Positions 20,930-32,060 of a stretch of DNA of 64,000 nt are shown here, piece after piece (position 1 is the stretch's first letter; each line of letters opens with the position of its first letter). Where the stretch lies: positions 3,580,829 through 3,644,828 of the forward strand of contig CM068540.1 of assembly GCA_035048495.1 (NCBI GenBank), read 5' to 3'. The DNA is from Euptelea pleiosperma (lineage: Eukaryota; Streptophyta; Magnoliopsida; Ranunculales; Eupteleaceae). Position numbers and translations under genes: made by a program. Under the pieces are notes generated by a model that saw only the letters and a list, made by a program, of their open reading frames with translations, made no database searches and had not been told where the DNA came from.

Positions 20930-22060
20930 AAACAAAAGAAAAGAAACTTGAGAGAGGATAGAATCTAGTGAGAGAAAAGGGAGACAAATTCTAGAGAGAG
21001 AAGGGGAACTAGAGAGAGAAAAGGTGAGAGAGAAAGAGAAGAGGGAAAGAAAGATAGAATATTACCTAACGACTTACTTGGAGATCATCCTGATCGACCA
21101 TTGATGATGGTAGTTTCGACTTAGAGGGAGGATGGAGGACTCAGTCAAACCATGAGTTGCTGCCCGGAGTAGAGGATGCACTTGAAAGTGCACGGTATGC
21201 ACTGCATGGGAGATAAGATGGTGGGCGTTGCTTGAAGATGTGGACGCTGATGGGAGTCACAGCCTGCTGGTGGTGCTTAAGGCGCTGCCAGGCCTATACA
21301 CACTTGCAAGTGGTGGCTAGTGGTGGTGTCGCCAGTTGACCTTGCTGCAAGGACAGCAAGAATGGAGAAAAATTGGTGGTGCGTGGTGTGTAGGCGGTCT
21401 AGGCGGTGTTGGTGTTGCTGTTATGCAACACCAGCAACGTTGCTGCTACGAAGGTGGGAGGCGCTGACTGTAGTGGAGGTTGAGGCGCTATTGGAGAGGG
21501 CGGTGCTGGCGGTAGAGCTTGCAGTGGTGCAGGAGGCACAGGCGGTGGTTGAAGAGAGAAGATGCAGCCACGGTGTTGGAGGAGCAGGCTGGAGACGTTA
21601 CAGTTGCAGGGAGCAGCGGCGGTGAGGAGGGGCAAGTTGTAGACGAGGAAGAGGGGCAGAAGAAGAGAAGAAAACGATGAAGAAGAAGGGAAGAAGAAGG
21701 AAAAGGAGGAGGCGCACGGGCAGAAAGGGCAGCGGTGGCCTGAGTTGCAGACTTGCAACTCCGACGAGAGAAGAGGAGGACTATGCTGCTGTTATGCAGC
21801 AGCAGTAGCAAGAAGAAGAAGAAACAGGAGAAAGAGAAGAGGAAGAAGCGAAAGAGAAGGGAGAAGGACGTGCAGGATGCCGGAGTTGTTGCCTGCAACT
21901 CCGGCAAGAGAAAAGATGAAGAAGATGATAAGGAGGAGGAAGAGAATGAAGAAAGAAAAGGAGAAGAAGGAGAGGAAAACGTCCGAAAATGTTTTGGGGG
22001 AGGAGAGAAAAAGATAGGAGGGGGATTAGGGTTCCAAAGAACCCTTCTCCTTCCCTTTTA
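20930..22060. repeat. Purine-rich low-complexity region
   Basis: Dense GAGAGAAAGG, GAAGAAGAGG and GGTGGTG words. Long open frames exist on both strands (for example 21320-21625 plus, 21488-21907 minus), but they encode only Arg/Glu/Lys- or Ser/Phe/Pro-biased sequence with no domain. The region 19970-20930 shows nothing further apart from a short frame near 20450-20550. Confidence 0.6.
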
Positions 22061-22383
22061 AAGCTCCCTAGTTTCCATTAATGGAAATTAGGGAATTTTT
22101 GAAATAAAAAATAATTTTTTTTTAAGTAAAACACTACTTTTCTTTGGGGAATGTCCCCATTTAGTGGACTCCCCATTTTTTAAAATTTAATTAAAATTAT
22201 TTTGAAGTTCACGGGCTCTACTAACTAGTCGGACAGCAGGTCGATGATGATGGGCCCGGCTACTGGCCCACATGGATTGATGATGTCCATCGTCTCACAA
22301 GATGATGTGACAGACAGTCTGATGGCGATCGGATGGATGGTGACTTGATTGGGACCCAGATTGATAGATCGACGGATCTAGAG

Positions 22384-22437
22384 AGATCCAACGGTCCGAT
22401 TGAAGATCCAATGGTCCGATGGAAGATCCAACGGTTA
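22384..22437. repeat. 20-bp tandem repeat, about 2.7 copies
   Basis: Units AGATCCAACGGTCCGATTGA, AGATCCAATGGTCCGATGGA and a partial third. From 22440 to 24260 the sequence is AT-rich and I see no gene. A short GT-terminated exon-like stretch near 24000-24125 has no recognisable product. Confidence 0.8.
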
Positions 22438-24264
22438 GAAATCTAAGGGAGATGAGATAGAGTCGATGGGCAGGAATTCTGGGGTTAGGTCAGTAGATTC
22501 GAGGACCGAGAGATGAAGAGAGAGAGAAAATAAAGAGATATGAGAGAGAAAGTATCAGAAAATGGAAATAAAAGTATTGGTAGAGGGTTTGGAACCCTGG
22601 TCTTCACTGTGACCATCCTCACGCTTCTCTAGTAGAGTAGACTATCATTCCTAGCTGATTCAAGTGGCTTTAAACGCTTTGGTCCGTCTCTTGGTCATTG
22701 GTTCTCCTACTCTCTTTGTTCTTTAGGCCAGCTTTTTGGTCATCTTATTCAGCCCATATTTGGCCCATATCTTCTAGTCATAGCATGTGGGCTCTTTAAG
22801 CTTTGATAATGGGCTTTCTGATCGATGTGAGCTAGTAAGTCTTGAGAATTGTCCCATTGGGGTTTCCTGCGATAGAAGAAGCACGTAATGAGACTTTATC
22901 AGAACGACTCAATGTCTAGACTTCCTAAAATGTGTTTAATGCATGCAAATATACCATTTCGTCCAGAAAAGTGTGTTCTATGCAACAGAAGAGATTCTTA
23001 CGTAGAAAAGTAGATAAATAGAGCCTTTTACGTAGGAGAGTGCGATAACGCTAAAAGGATAATTGATTAAAATAAGCACTTTTGAGCGAATATCACCCAA
23101 GAAAAGCAATCAATATGAGATGTGAGATTTGTTTTGGAGTTGTAGAGATTGTTTTCATCCATGTTTTTCTTCTATTGTTGCCTTTTGATTTAATTAAAAT
23201 ATAAACTAACTGTTTTGTATTATATTTAGGTTGTTAAAGAGTTTTCCATATCTACAAGACAAAAAAGTCAAATCTGTTGAGTTGTAAATCTTTTTAAAGA
23301 TGGTTTAAATAGTTTAAAATTTATTTGAAAAAGATTTTTTAATTTGTTAAATTTTGTCTGACTATGGATGTATAATTTTGTAAAAAAAAATCTAAACCAT
23401 TGATGTATTTAGATTAATATAATTGTATATTTTTATTGTCTTATACATATGTTTTGTGTTGCACCCGTACTTCAATTCTGTATTTGATGCATGCTAGTTA
23501 TCTGCTTATTTCTGTACCACTGTCATTCTGTGAGAAAAAAGAATACAGAAAAATCAAAAAAGGTAAACAAGTAGATGCATGAGATAGAGAAAAAAAATTC
23601 TTGATTAATTTTCTAATTTCTATCATTTCTACTAGTACATGTTTAAATCGATGTGCAATAGTAACTCACTGCATGATTTTAATTATCAATTTTTGCCGAT
23701 GATATTACATGGTATGTATTATTGGTGGTTGTGTAGGAAACAGATGGAAGCTAATATATATTATCTGTTTATTATCTTCGAGAGAATGTGAGATAGTGAG
23801 AGAATCATATAAAAATGTGAGATTTTTTTTTCTTATTTTTGTTTATCCTTTATGTGATTAATGTTTTTTGTCACAGAATTGTTTAATGAGAGATTGTAAA
23901 GAATAAATTCATATTCTAGTTTTGGCAAAAATTCTGTGTGATATAAACATTTTTGTAACTGTTCCTACGATCACTAGTGTAGCTTTGAAGATGTCGTGGT
24001 ACGTATACTTTATCAACTACGTTAAGACAAAAAGACAAAGATTGCAAGCATCAGACGGTTGAGGACTTGAGTCATCTAAGGAACTGCTATTTGTCAGTTA
24101 AAGATCGTATTCGCTCGCATAAGAAGGTAAGTGACCTAGTGGCCATAGGAATAGATTTTTAATAGATAAAAATATAATGATCGCACCTTGTCACAGGACA
24201 GACCCAGTCAATGTGCAAAAGAAGTAAAATATTGACTAAAGGAAGTCTGATCAATTGGAGTTTA

Positions 24265-24475
24265 CTTTACAATCGATTAGACTCTACGGGATATAACATT
24301 CCCTGAGTACAATCGATTGGATCATCCAGGATAGAAATTCTAAAGTATACAATCGATTGGACCCTGAGTACAATCGATTGTAATTACGAACAAAAATCCA
24401 TCTGAACAGTACAATCGATTGAACTGGAGTCTGATGGATTGGATCAAGAGTACACTCGATAGGATTTCGCAGAAA
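24265..24475. repeat. Array of five CAATCGATTG palindromes
   Basis: The 10-bp palindrome CAATCGATTG (once ending A) occurs at about 24270, 24310, 24350, 24371 and 24411. Each is preceded by TA, and several are followed by GGA or GAC. A degenerate sixth unit (ACTCGATAGG) lies near 24453. It lies within or next to the LTR-like sequence that continues to 25.3 kb. Confidence 0.8.
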
Positions 24476-24599
24476 TTGTCAAATTTCAGATCCAATTTTT
24501 GTGGTCCCACTTTCCAATTACTTATACGACCTTGGGCTATACACACACTTATAGACAACAAGAGTGAGTTTCTGAATAAGAGTTGTCCATTATGAAGAG

Positions 24600-25345
24600 C
24601 AAAAGCCCTACTTCCCATTATTATCATTGTGAGCTTTTCTCTTCTTCTTCTTCTTCGATAAAAGCTTAGTGCTTGATCTGTACTCTGCCTAGGTTTTTTT
24701 TTTATCTAGAATCCTAACCTAATAAGTCAGAGAGTACCAGTGTGTCTCAACACTATTTGAGCGACTTTGGGGTTCATGGTGTATTAAATCCTTCACCTGC
24801 GGTAGCGACCGTTGAATGAGAATTAAGATTGGGGTGTCTTAGATCGACGGTAGGTTTGGAGTGTACCAAACTGAACACGCGGCAAAGGCTTCATGATTAT
24901 AAGGGCGCGCATATGACTCGTAACGTAGAGTCAGATGACGTAGAAGCACCGGTAGTTGACCTTGGCTAAGGTTGAAAATTGTATTTACAACGACGTAGTG
25001 TAGGTAACTTCTGTATACTTATAACTTTCCAGCTAGTGATACTTTTTGTCTGGACGTGGTCTCGTGGTTTTCCTTAACTAAGGTTTTCGCGTAAAAACTC
25101 TTTGTGTTGTGGTTATTTGATTTCCGTATAATTGCTTGATTAACCCAAACGATAGAGAAGACAATATATCACGGATATATATTTCATTCGAGTCGATTGA
25201 GATAATCTTTCCCTTTATCAGTCAACTATTTTATTGTGGCATATGAGTTTATTACCCCTACTGGACCAGTAAAACTGTTTAGGTTAAAGTAAAATTTAAT
25301 ACCTAATCAACCCCCCTTCTAGGTATTCTGAATAAAGAGAATGAG
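24600..25345 (+). mobile_element. Copia-like LTR remnant
   Basis: It has the look of a plant copia LTR: a CT-rich stretch, then CGTAACGTAGAGTC, GTAGTTGACCTTGGC, GTGTAGGTAACTTCTGTAT, TGGACGTGGTCTCGTGG, TTTTCGCGTAAAAAC. It ends with CAACCCCCCTTCTAGG, a string common near copia LTR ends. No coding is attached, so it is a solo or broken LTR. The call rests on similarity in style, not on matched termini. Confidence 0.5.
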
Positions 25346-25549
25346 GGTCTGGACTCAATCTAAATCTCAATAGGATTGTTTATGAAAAAATCTATATTTC
25401 GTGGTGATTGAAGAAATTTCAAAACTTTAAAATAGTCCCTAGACTTTCTTATAGTGAGAGAATCTTACTAGAATTGCTCTTATAGTTTACTGGATTGAGC
25501 ACTATGTGATATCCATTAAAATAGCCGTTATAACATTAAGTTGAGTAAA

Positions 25550-25790
25550 TCTTTGATAACGGACGTCATCATTGACCAAATACAAGCAACATGGCTCAAT
25601 CGTAGAGACCACTGACCGTATGGATGTTTGGCCCATCCCTATGTGGATTCATAACCAAAATCATCTTGAATAGTGATTTTTAACCATTGGATTGGAGTTG
25701 TTTTCATGGGTTTATTTTTTAGCACGTAGCTCATATTGTTGGTGACCGATGTCCATCATTCAAAGATTTATTCATGTAATGTCTTTTCTT
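25550..25790. mobile_element. F1 MITE, left arm and part of the core
   Basis: CACTGACCGTATGGATG at about 25609-25625, then GGCCCATCCCTATGTGG and TAACCATTGGATTGGAG. The right arm is missing. A few F3-like words follow (TTGTAACAGCCATTTAACGG at about 25848-25867). Confidence 0.6.
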
Positions 25791-26062
25791 TTTTGGGTTT
25801 GGACCTTATTTTAGTAGATAATTTAACAATATTGGAGGGTTATACCCTTGTAACAGCCATTTAACGGATGTTACAATGCTTTTTTTAAACTTGTGGTCCC
25901 CCTACGTCTACAGTGTCAATTGATCCTCGGAGACACACTAGACGTATGGTTGTCATAAACACACCAGACGTATGTTTGTCAAATTGATCTACATTGGCTG
26001 CAATCTCTCTTTCTCTAATAAATGGTTTTATTGCGCACAGATGGATAATAACAAATAACGCA

Positions 26063-26323
26063 CTACGTAGGCCCAGTCATCGGCTTACTTTTATGAATGT
26101 CCCAAGGGAGTAGGTGGCTCCTTAAATTTACTTGGGGCCTTAAAGGGTCACAAGCGTCCACAATTAAGGCCTTTAGGTTTTTTACCCTTTCAACCATTTT
26201 TTTCAAGTTAGCTGTCAAATGCGATTCTTTGGCGATCTTAGCTGATTGTCCGACGATTCTGAGGTCAACGATGACATTATTGGCCTTCAGGTGTAAGGAT
26301 AAGGTGAAGGAGGAGATGAGCAA
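26063..26323 (-). other. Minus-strand exon-like frame, unrecognised
   Basis: The frame reads MLISSFTLSLHLKANNVIV, VDLRIVGQSAKIAKESHL, KKMVERVKNLKALIVDAC. Base composition is more gene-like than the surroundings. It lies just inside the right end of the 19.56-26.44 kb interval. I cannot name it. It may be a captured exon, or chance. Confidence 0.25.
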
Positions 26324-26499
26324 GATAAGTGGGTGCTCTCATAACAGGTATTAGTAAGGGGCCAATAAAGGCTCCACGTATTTAAAGGAAAAATAAGTGG
26401 GTGCCCTTGAAAAATATTGGGGTGTCAATATAACTTACCTAACAAAAATTATGTCCATAAAAGGTTATTATAAGGTCATATTCTTGTGACAAAAACCTT

Positions 26500-27240
26500 A
26501 CTCCCAAGCATTAGAGAGCGAAGTTGCTCCAATGAAAAAATAACGGAAGTTCTTTCATAAAATAAAAGTAGTTATTTTCGTTATAACAGCTGTTTTTTCA
26601 TAAAATGAAATTTAATTACAATGCAAAATTAGATTTTAGTACTTTTTATGTGCATTTTAAGGTGTGCATACAGCTATTTAATTCAACCATTTTTTAGTAC
26701 GAAAACCAACGGCTAAAAATCTTCAATCATGCTGAATTTTGGTATGAAAGTATACGAATGGGTGGACTAAATATCCATGCGGTCAGTGAGCCCAGATGTC
26801 AGTGGTGAATAACAAAAATGCGCTTCCGCTGGGAGAAAATAATACCCCTGCTAGGAGAAAATCTGTATTATGTCCCAGGCTTTCAGAGTTTTAAGTCTTT
26901 CCCTCAAAATATTCCCCGTGGTGTACTCTTCGGGATTTCTAACCTTATGGATGTTTGGCCTAACACTTGGTGGACCGGCTCATCAAAAATCAGCCTGATT
27001 GGTGATGAGGAAGATAAAGCACGACCAATATAATTCATCTCCGATGCTTGTGATTCATGGTGTCCGAAGCGCCATTGGCTTATGTTTATCCTATCACTAG
27101 CAATTCATAATTTTGCATTGTAATTAAATTTTCTTGGTTCTAAATTTTAGAGCTTCTCGCAGGGCTTTGAATAGTCCTCGTGATGATCGATAGGTATCCG
27201 TTGGACAGGCCTACTCATTGGAAAATGATTGAAAAGGACT
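26500..27240. repeat. Mosaic block X, copy 1 (also at 31.97-32.64 and 51.46-51.90 kb)
   Basis: It begins with F3-like words (AAATAACGGAAG). It then runs through AAAATGCGCTTCCGCTGGG at about 26815-26833, CCTTATGGATGTTTGGCC at about 26943-26960, GATGAGGAAGATAAAGC and TAGAGCTTCTCGCAG. The three copies are in the same orientation and nearly identical by eye. Short frames inside it are not conserved coding. Confidence 0.85.
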
Positions 27241-28160
27241 CTAGAGTAAATTTTCTCAAGATTCCATTAAGCTCTTCCATTCGAATTGATTGATGTGTGT
27301 ATCAGTGGTTTTTTAACCACTGAGGTCCACCGCGCAGCTTCTTTTGACAATTGAGGATCGACAGCAGCTTCTTTTAATAAATTTCTCATTGTAGTGGGCC
27401 CGCCCTAAAGCTTAGTGTCATTGATCCGTCTATATCACACCAATGACATCCAGCTGGCTTTTCTCATGGGAAAAATTTAGACGTATTGACTCCCAATTAA
27501 TGCAATCATGCAAAGGACGCTGTGGCCCTACATAGTTCATCTTTCTTGGGTCCACTGACCATACGGGTGTTTAGACGATCCATTGTTGGTTAAACACACT
27601 AAATAATTGATTGCTGATTTGTAGCCATTAAATTTAGTACCCAAAAAAAAACATGCTTGAATCCAACGGCTAGTATCAAATACTATAATGTATTGGGCTA
27701 AAGATAACCGATCAGGGGGTGGGCCAAACATCTATGCGGTTACTTGGCCCAAAAACATGAGCTATGCTCCACTGTTGGACTGGGCAAACATACATACGGT
27801 AAGCATCCATTAAGACTACCACGTGGCCCGTATTGAGGGTTGTGACTCGTTCCGTCACAAGTTTTAGTCAATTTTCTCAAAGATTCCATTAAGCTATTCC
27901 TTTCGAACTGATTGATGTGTATTACGGGATTAGGCCCACCACGCAGCTTCTTTTGACCATTGAAGCCCGACGGCATCTTTGAATCAATCCTTTATTTTGG
28001 TGGGCCCGCCTTAAAGCTTAGTGTCATTAGTCAGTTTGTGTCGGCCAATAACATCCAGCTGATTTTTTTATGGGAAAATTTTAGGTGTAGTGGACCCCAA
28101 TGCAGTCAATGCAAAGGACTCATGTAGTTATGTGGCCCTATATAGTGCATCTTTTTTTGG
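27241..28160. repeat. F5 repeats (CAGCTTCTTTTGA / CCCACTGACCATATGGGT type), two copies
   Basis: Copy A (27241-27780) and copy B (27860-28160) share TTCCATTAAGCT, ATTGATGTGT, TGGGCCCGCC, AAAGCTTAGTGTCATT, ACATCCAGCTGG and GACCATAYGGGT. Further copies lie at 30585-31210, 32640-33190, 33720-33970, 52620-52935, 54760-55290 and 55715-55860. The core resembles the F1/F2 foldback, but the outer sequence is different. No coding. Confidence 0.75.
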
Positions 28161-28280
28161 GCTCACTGACCATATGGGTATTTAGCCGATCGATTGTTGG
28201 CTAAAGACACCAAATGGTACCCAAAAAAAACATGCTTGAATCCAACGGCTATTATCATTAGTATAAAGTTACTAAATTTT

Positions 28281-29066
28281 AGGGTGGTGATGTAACAAGG
28301 TATACCTGAGATCTTTTTAATTGTGGAAGCGGCAGTTTTGGTAGTCACCACTGCCATCTGGGCCCACTGACCGCATGGATGTTTAACCCAAGGTTTAAAA
28401 AATGGTCGTAATAACGAAAATAACGGCCGTTATAACGGATTTGGACCTACCCCGTTATGTTATGAACCGTTAAAACGCCCAGAAAATAACGGCTGTTATT
28501 TTCCGATATAACAAAAATAACAACCGTTATTTTCTAGAAAATTTTGTGAAAATAAACGGCCGTTATTTTCTTCTTTTTTTTTCCGTTATATTCCGTTTTT
28601 CCCGTTATTTTTCATTTTTGAAAATTTGAAATTCAACGCCATTTTTTCCGTTTTTCTACCATTTTTTTTCGTTTTTGCCCCTGAGTGTTTTTTTTTTTTT
28701 TCGTTATAAAGGAAAAAATGGTAACGCCCCCAGTCCGATATACCGTTATAACGGTTCCCTTTAAACCTTGGTTTGATCCACCCCTTAATAGACAGTCGTA
28801 CCAAAAATCAGCTTGTTTGACGAATTTTAGCCATTGGTTTTAGTACAAAAATAATGGTTACATTCAACGGCTATAAGAATGCCTTAAAAAGTGCTAAAAT
28901 CTAATGGTTACAGAATACCAATCAAGATGATTTTTGGTTTGTATATCCACCAAGGGGTGGGATAAACATCCATGCGGTTAGTGGGTCCAGATGACAGCGG
29001 TGAGTACCAGAAATGGTGCTTCTGCATTTGAAACAGTTTCAGGCATACCTTGTTACATCTTTTTCC
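28281..29066. mobile_element. F2 MITE (GGGTGGTGATGTAACAAGG end, 9-bp TSD) with nested F3
   Basis: The ends are GGGTGGTGATGTAACAAGG and, inverted, GGAAAAAGATGTAACAAGG. There is an exact 9-bp duplication, TAAATTTTA (28272-28280 and 29067-29075). The interior arms are CCCACTGACCGCATGGATG and its complement. An F3 sits at 28389-28770. The same insertion, with the same flanks, is present at 53050-53827 (with F3) and 34519-34875 (without F3). Confidence 0.92.
28389..28770. mobile_element. F3 MITE nested in F2, 8-bp TSD
   Basis: CAAGGTTTAAA ... TTTAAACCTTG flanked by GTTTAACC (28381-28388) and GTTTGATC (28771-28778). The duplicate at 53 kb keeps an exact GTTTAACC on both sides, and the empty site at 34.6 kb has a single GTTTAGCC. 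These three together fix the ends and the 8-bp TSD. Confidence 0.93.
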
Positions 29067-29194
29067 TAAATTTTATAGCTAGAGAGAACCAATCAGGTTT
29101 ATCTATCGTTGGACGGTCTATTATTGCAGCCGTGACAACTTGGATGCCTTAGCCATCTTGAATAAATCTTTGATGACAGACGTTCTGTCGTTAA

Positions 29195-29640
29195 AGTTCT
29201 TGACGGACCAAAGTACAAGCCACGTGGCATACTCTTGATGACCACTGACCGTATGGATGTTTGGCCAATCCCGAAGAAGAACTACATTCCAAAAATCAGC
29301 CTGATTAGTGATTTCTAACGGTACGAGCCACGTGTGACACTCTTAGTAGAAGCTGACCGTATGGATGTTTGGCCAGTCTCTCGGTCGACCTGCAAACCAA
29401 AAATCTGCTTTGTCAGTTATTTCCAAGCATTGGATTGAAGTTATTTTCATGGGTATTTAACAGTAGGAATTTGAGCATTATTGTGCATTATTTGGGTGCA
29501 AAGATCAAAGGCTGGAAATCACTAATCTGGCTGATTTTTTGGTTTCCAAGTCCACTGATAGAAGAACTGGCCAAACATCCATATGGTCAGCGTCCACTAA
29601 GAGTGTGCCACGTGGCTTGTAGCCTCGTAATGTGCTCAAA
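29195..29640. mobile_element. Two F1 copies, a left-arm fragment and a full foldback
   Basis: The fragment (29195-29320) holds GCCACGTGGCATACTC and GACCGTATGGATGTTTGG and stops within the core. The second copy (about 29325-29625) has both arms (GACCGTATGGATGTTTGGCC and GGCCAAACATCCATATGG). It matches 55.37-55.68 kb. Confidence 0.75.
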
Positions 29641-30172
29641 CAAACCCAAGAAGGCGACGAGGAAGAAGATCAAGCACGTACAATATAACTCATATCCGAT
29701 GCTTGTGATTCATGGCTTCCGAAGCGCAGATGGCTTATTCATAATTTTGCATTGTAATTAAATTTTCTTGGTTCTAAATTTTAGAGCTTCTCGCGGATCT
29801 TTGGAGAATACGTCCTTGTGACTGATTCATCGAATGTACAAAATCTCCACAGTATTAATGGATTTCTCTTTCTTTTTATTATTTTTTAAATTTATTGTTA
29901 TTATCTCTTTTGGACCAGATTTAATTTTTTCTTCTTCTGAGCTTAATATCTTTATTGGGTGGGTAAAACTTCTTAGACCAAAATAATCAAGTTATAACAA
30001 GGAAATATTTGAATTTTCAAGAAATTTGGATATCAAATATCGAAAATTTGATAATAATAAATTGGTGTTTATTAACGGATTTCGGATAGCATTCAAATCC
30101 AATTTGCTTATCGGTCGAATTCGGATATACCCCTATTTGTATCGATAAGTATCCATCGACAGGCATACTCAC
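29641..30172. repeat. Piece of block X followed by AT-rich DNA
   Basis: 29685-29805 repeats the block X words TCCGATGCTTGTGATTCATG and TAATTAAATTTTCTTGG. The rest to 30172 is AT-rich. From about 30045 it matches 54.17 kb onward (TAATAAATTGGTGTTTATT). Confidence 0.6.
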
Positions 30173-30560
30173 TAGGGGTATCAATTTTATCCGTTTAACC
30201 GAAACCGAATCGGAACCGAAACCGAAAATGCCGATTTTGGTTCCATATTTTTGGGAACTGATTAAAAGGTACCAGAATCAAACCGAAAATAATGGTTTCG
30301 GTTCTGAGTAGTTTAATATGGAACAAAAACCGATAAGAACTGGAACCGAACTAATAAGAACCGATACCAATATATAAATAGTGTAAAAATTCTCATATTC
30401 TCATGATTTGGCCCAATATACTCAGAACCTACAGAAATATATAATCGATTCAAGTTCCGGATCCATCACTTTGAGAACTGAACAGATAAGAACCGAAACC
30501 GATTGTTCGGGTTGTAGCCACCTTATAAACCGAACCGGAACTGAATCGTTGACACCCCTA
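30173..30560. mobile_element. F6 MITE (TAGGGGTRTCAA ends, hAT-like)
   Basis: It begins TAGGGGTATCAATTTT and ends GTTGACACCCCTA. The interior repeats AACCGAAACCG and GAACCGGAAC words. A copy with the same flanks is at 54349-54719, where the flanks CTACTCAC and CAACTCTC match at 6 of 8 positions. The ends are a style well known for plant hAT MITEs. Confidence 0.75.
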
Positions 30561-30584
30561 CAACTCTCTGGGAAAGGACTAGAG

Positions 30585-31210
30585 TAAATTTTGGACTAGA
30601 GTAAATTTTTTCAAAGATTCTATTTAGCTCTTCCTTTCGAATTGATTGATGTGTGCGTCACGTTTTTTGCTAACCACCGACCGGAGGCCCCCCCCTGGCA
30701 GCTTCTTTTGATAATTGAGGGTTGACAGCATCTTCTTTTGAATCAATCTCCAATTGGTTGGTCCACCACTTGAGGGATCCTGATTGGTGATCTCTATCCG
30801 TTGGATTTGAACATTTTTTTTTATACTTAGATCACATCACCAATCGATCAGCCTGATTTTTAGTGTAGGTCCATCAATGGTATGCCAATTGAGGCTTGAC
30901 AGCATCTTCTTTTGACAATTGAGGCTTGACAGCATCTTCTTTTGAATCGATCTCTTATTGCAGTGGGCCCGCCCTAAAGCTTAGTGTCATTGATCAGTCT
31001 ATATCACACCAATGACATCCAGCTGGCTTTTCTCATGGGAAAATTTTAAATGAAGTGACTCCCAATGAATGCAATCATGCAAAGGACGCTGTGGCCTTAC
31101 ATAGTTCATCTTTCTTGGGCCCACTGACCATATGGGTGTTTAGACGATCCATTGTAGGCTAAACACAATAAATAATAGTATTGATTGCTGATTTGTAGCC
31201 ATTAGATTTA
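30585..31210. repeat. F5 repeats plus an F2-core fragment
   Basis: F5 words are interrupted by a stretch (30758-30895) with CCACTTGAGGGATCCTGATT and ATCACCAATCGATCAG. That stretch recurs downstream of NLR gene 1 at 39361-39495. The block ends abruptly at the junction with LINE sequence at 31211. Confidence 0.65.
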
Positions 31211-31740
31211 GTACCCTTAATAAGATCCTTACTGTTGAAAATTTGATCATTAGAAAATTGATCTTAGTGGATTAATGTGTGATGTATAAAACTAGTAGGT
31301 AAAGCACTAACCATCTTCTTGTACATAGCGAGTTTGCCAGGCAGGTGTGGTCTTTCTTCCTAGATGTTATGGACTTGTGTTGGGTCTCTTTGGATTCAAT
31401 AGGGGGTGTATTGAATAGTTGGCCCCTAGTTGCTAAGTCTCCTAGAGGCGAATTACTTTGGAAGATGATACCAATGGCAGTCATGTGGGGGGTCTCGCTA
31501 GAAAGGAACAAAAACACGTTTCAAGGCAATGAGAGTTCATTTCAAAAAGTTATGTTAAATATAAAGATCTTATTGTTCAGTTGGGGTAGCACTTCTAAGG
31601 AGATGCGGAGCACTTTTTTTAGTGATTTTGTGTTTAGATTTGATCAAATTATGTTAACTTTCTTCCTTTTCCCTCTTGTACTCCTTGAGATCTTCTCGAT
31701 CTCCTTTTGCAATGAAATTTGACTTATCATGAACAAAAAA
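31211..31740 (+). mobile_element. LINE 3' fragment, segmental copy of 16128-16660
   Basis: It codes for the last part of the same LINE as at 16 kb (DLCWVSLDSIGGVLNSWPL, then MWGVSLERNKNTFQGNE) and ends in poly-A at 31733-31744. Sequence identity with 16 kb continues past the poly-A into the F4 tail and the neighbouring F3. It therefore arose by DNA duplication of the finished insertion, not by its own retrotransposition. The left junction shares TACCC with both parents. Confidence 0.85.
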
Positions 31741-32060
31741 AAAAATGGGTGTCAAAATATGGGGGTCAAAAATGGGTGTCCCCCGGCCCGAGCTAAATAA
31801 TGATAATAGTCCTATTCAAGGTTTAAAAGGGGCCATTATAAAGTTATAACGGATTGGGGGTGTTATTGTTTTTTCCGTTATAACAAATTGTAACGCATGG
31901 GCAAAAATGAAAAAAGGGAAAGAACGGCAAAAAAAAAAAAAAAAAACAGAAATTATAACAGAAAACAATCAAAAAATAACTGAAGTTCTTTGATAATATA
32001 AAAGTAGTTATTTTCGTTATAAGGGCTGTATTTTCATAAAATAAAATTTAATTACAATGC
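31741..32060. repeat. F4 tail and F3 fragment, copy of 16.66-16.9 kb
   Basis: Contains AATATGGGGGTCAAAAATGG, GTCCCCCGGCCCGAG, then CAAGGTTTAAAAGGGGCC at 31817. The F3 fuses around 31970 to the F3-like start of block X. Confidence 0.8.

Larger units (their letters stand above)
19558..26440. mobile_element. Interval bracketed by related inverted ends (TTATATTGA...GGGCACCCAC)
   Basis: The left end at about 19564-19605 reads TTATATTGATATCCC then AAGGGCACCCACC. Inverted from about 26435 it reads TTATATTGACACCCC then CAAGGGCACCCACT. Short exon-like pieces lie just inside both ends (19697-19828 plus strand, 26323-26063 minus strand), as expected for a gene-capturing element later enlarged by an LTR insertion. 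No target-site duplication was found, so the two ends may instead belong to separate elements. Confidence 0.4.

Noticed and set aside
21320..22061. Several 90-140-codon frames on both strands
   Set aside because: They translate purine- or pyrimidine-rich low-complexity DNA into biased Arg/Glu/Lys or Ser/Phe/Pro strings, with no domain or codon signal.
24265..24475. Repeat array that might suggest a CRISPR-like structure
   Set aside because: The units are 10-bp palindromes at irregular spacing in plant nuclear DNA, next to LTR-like sequence.
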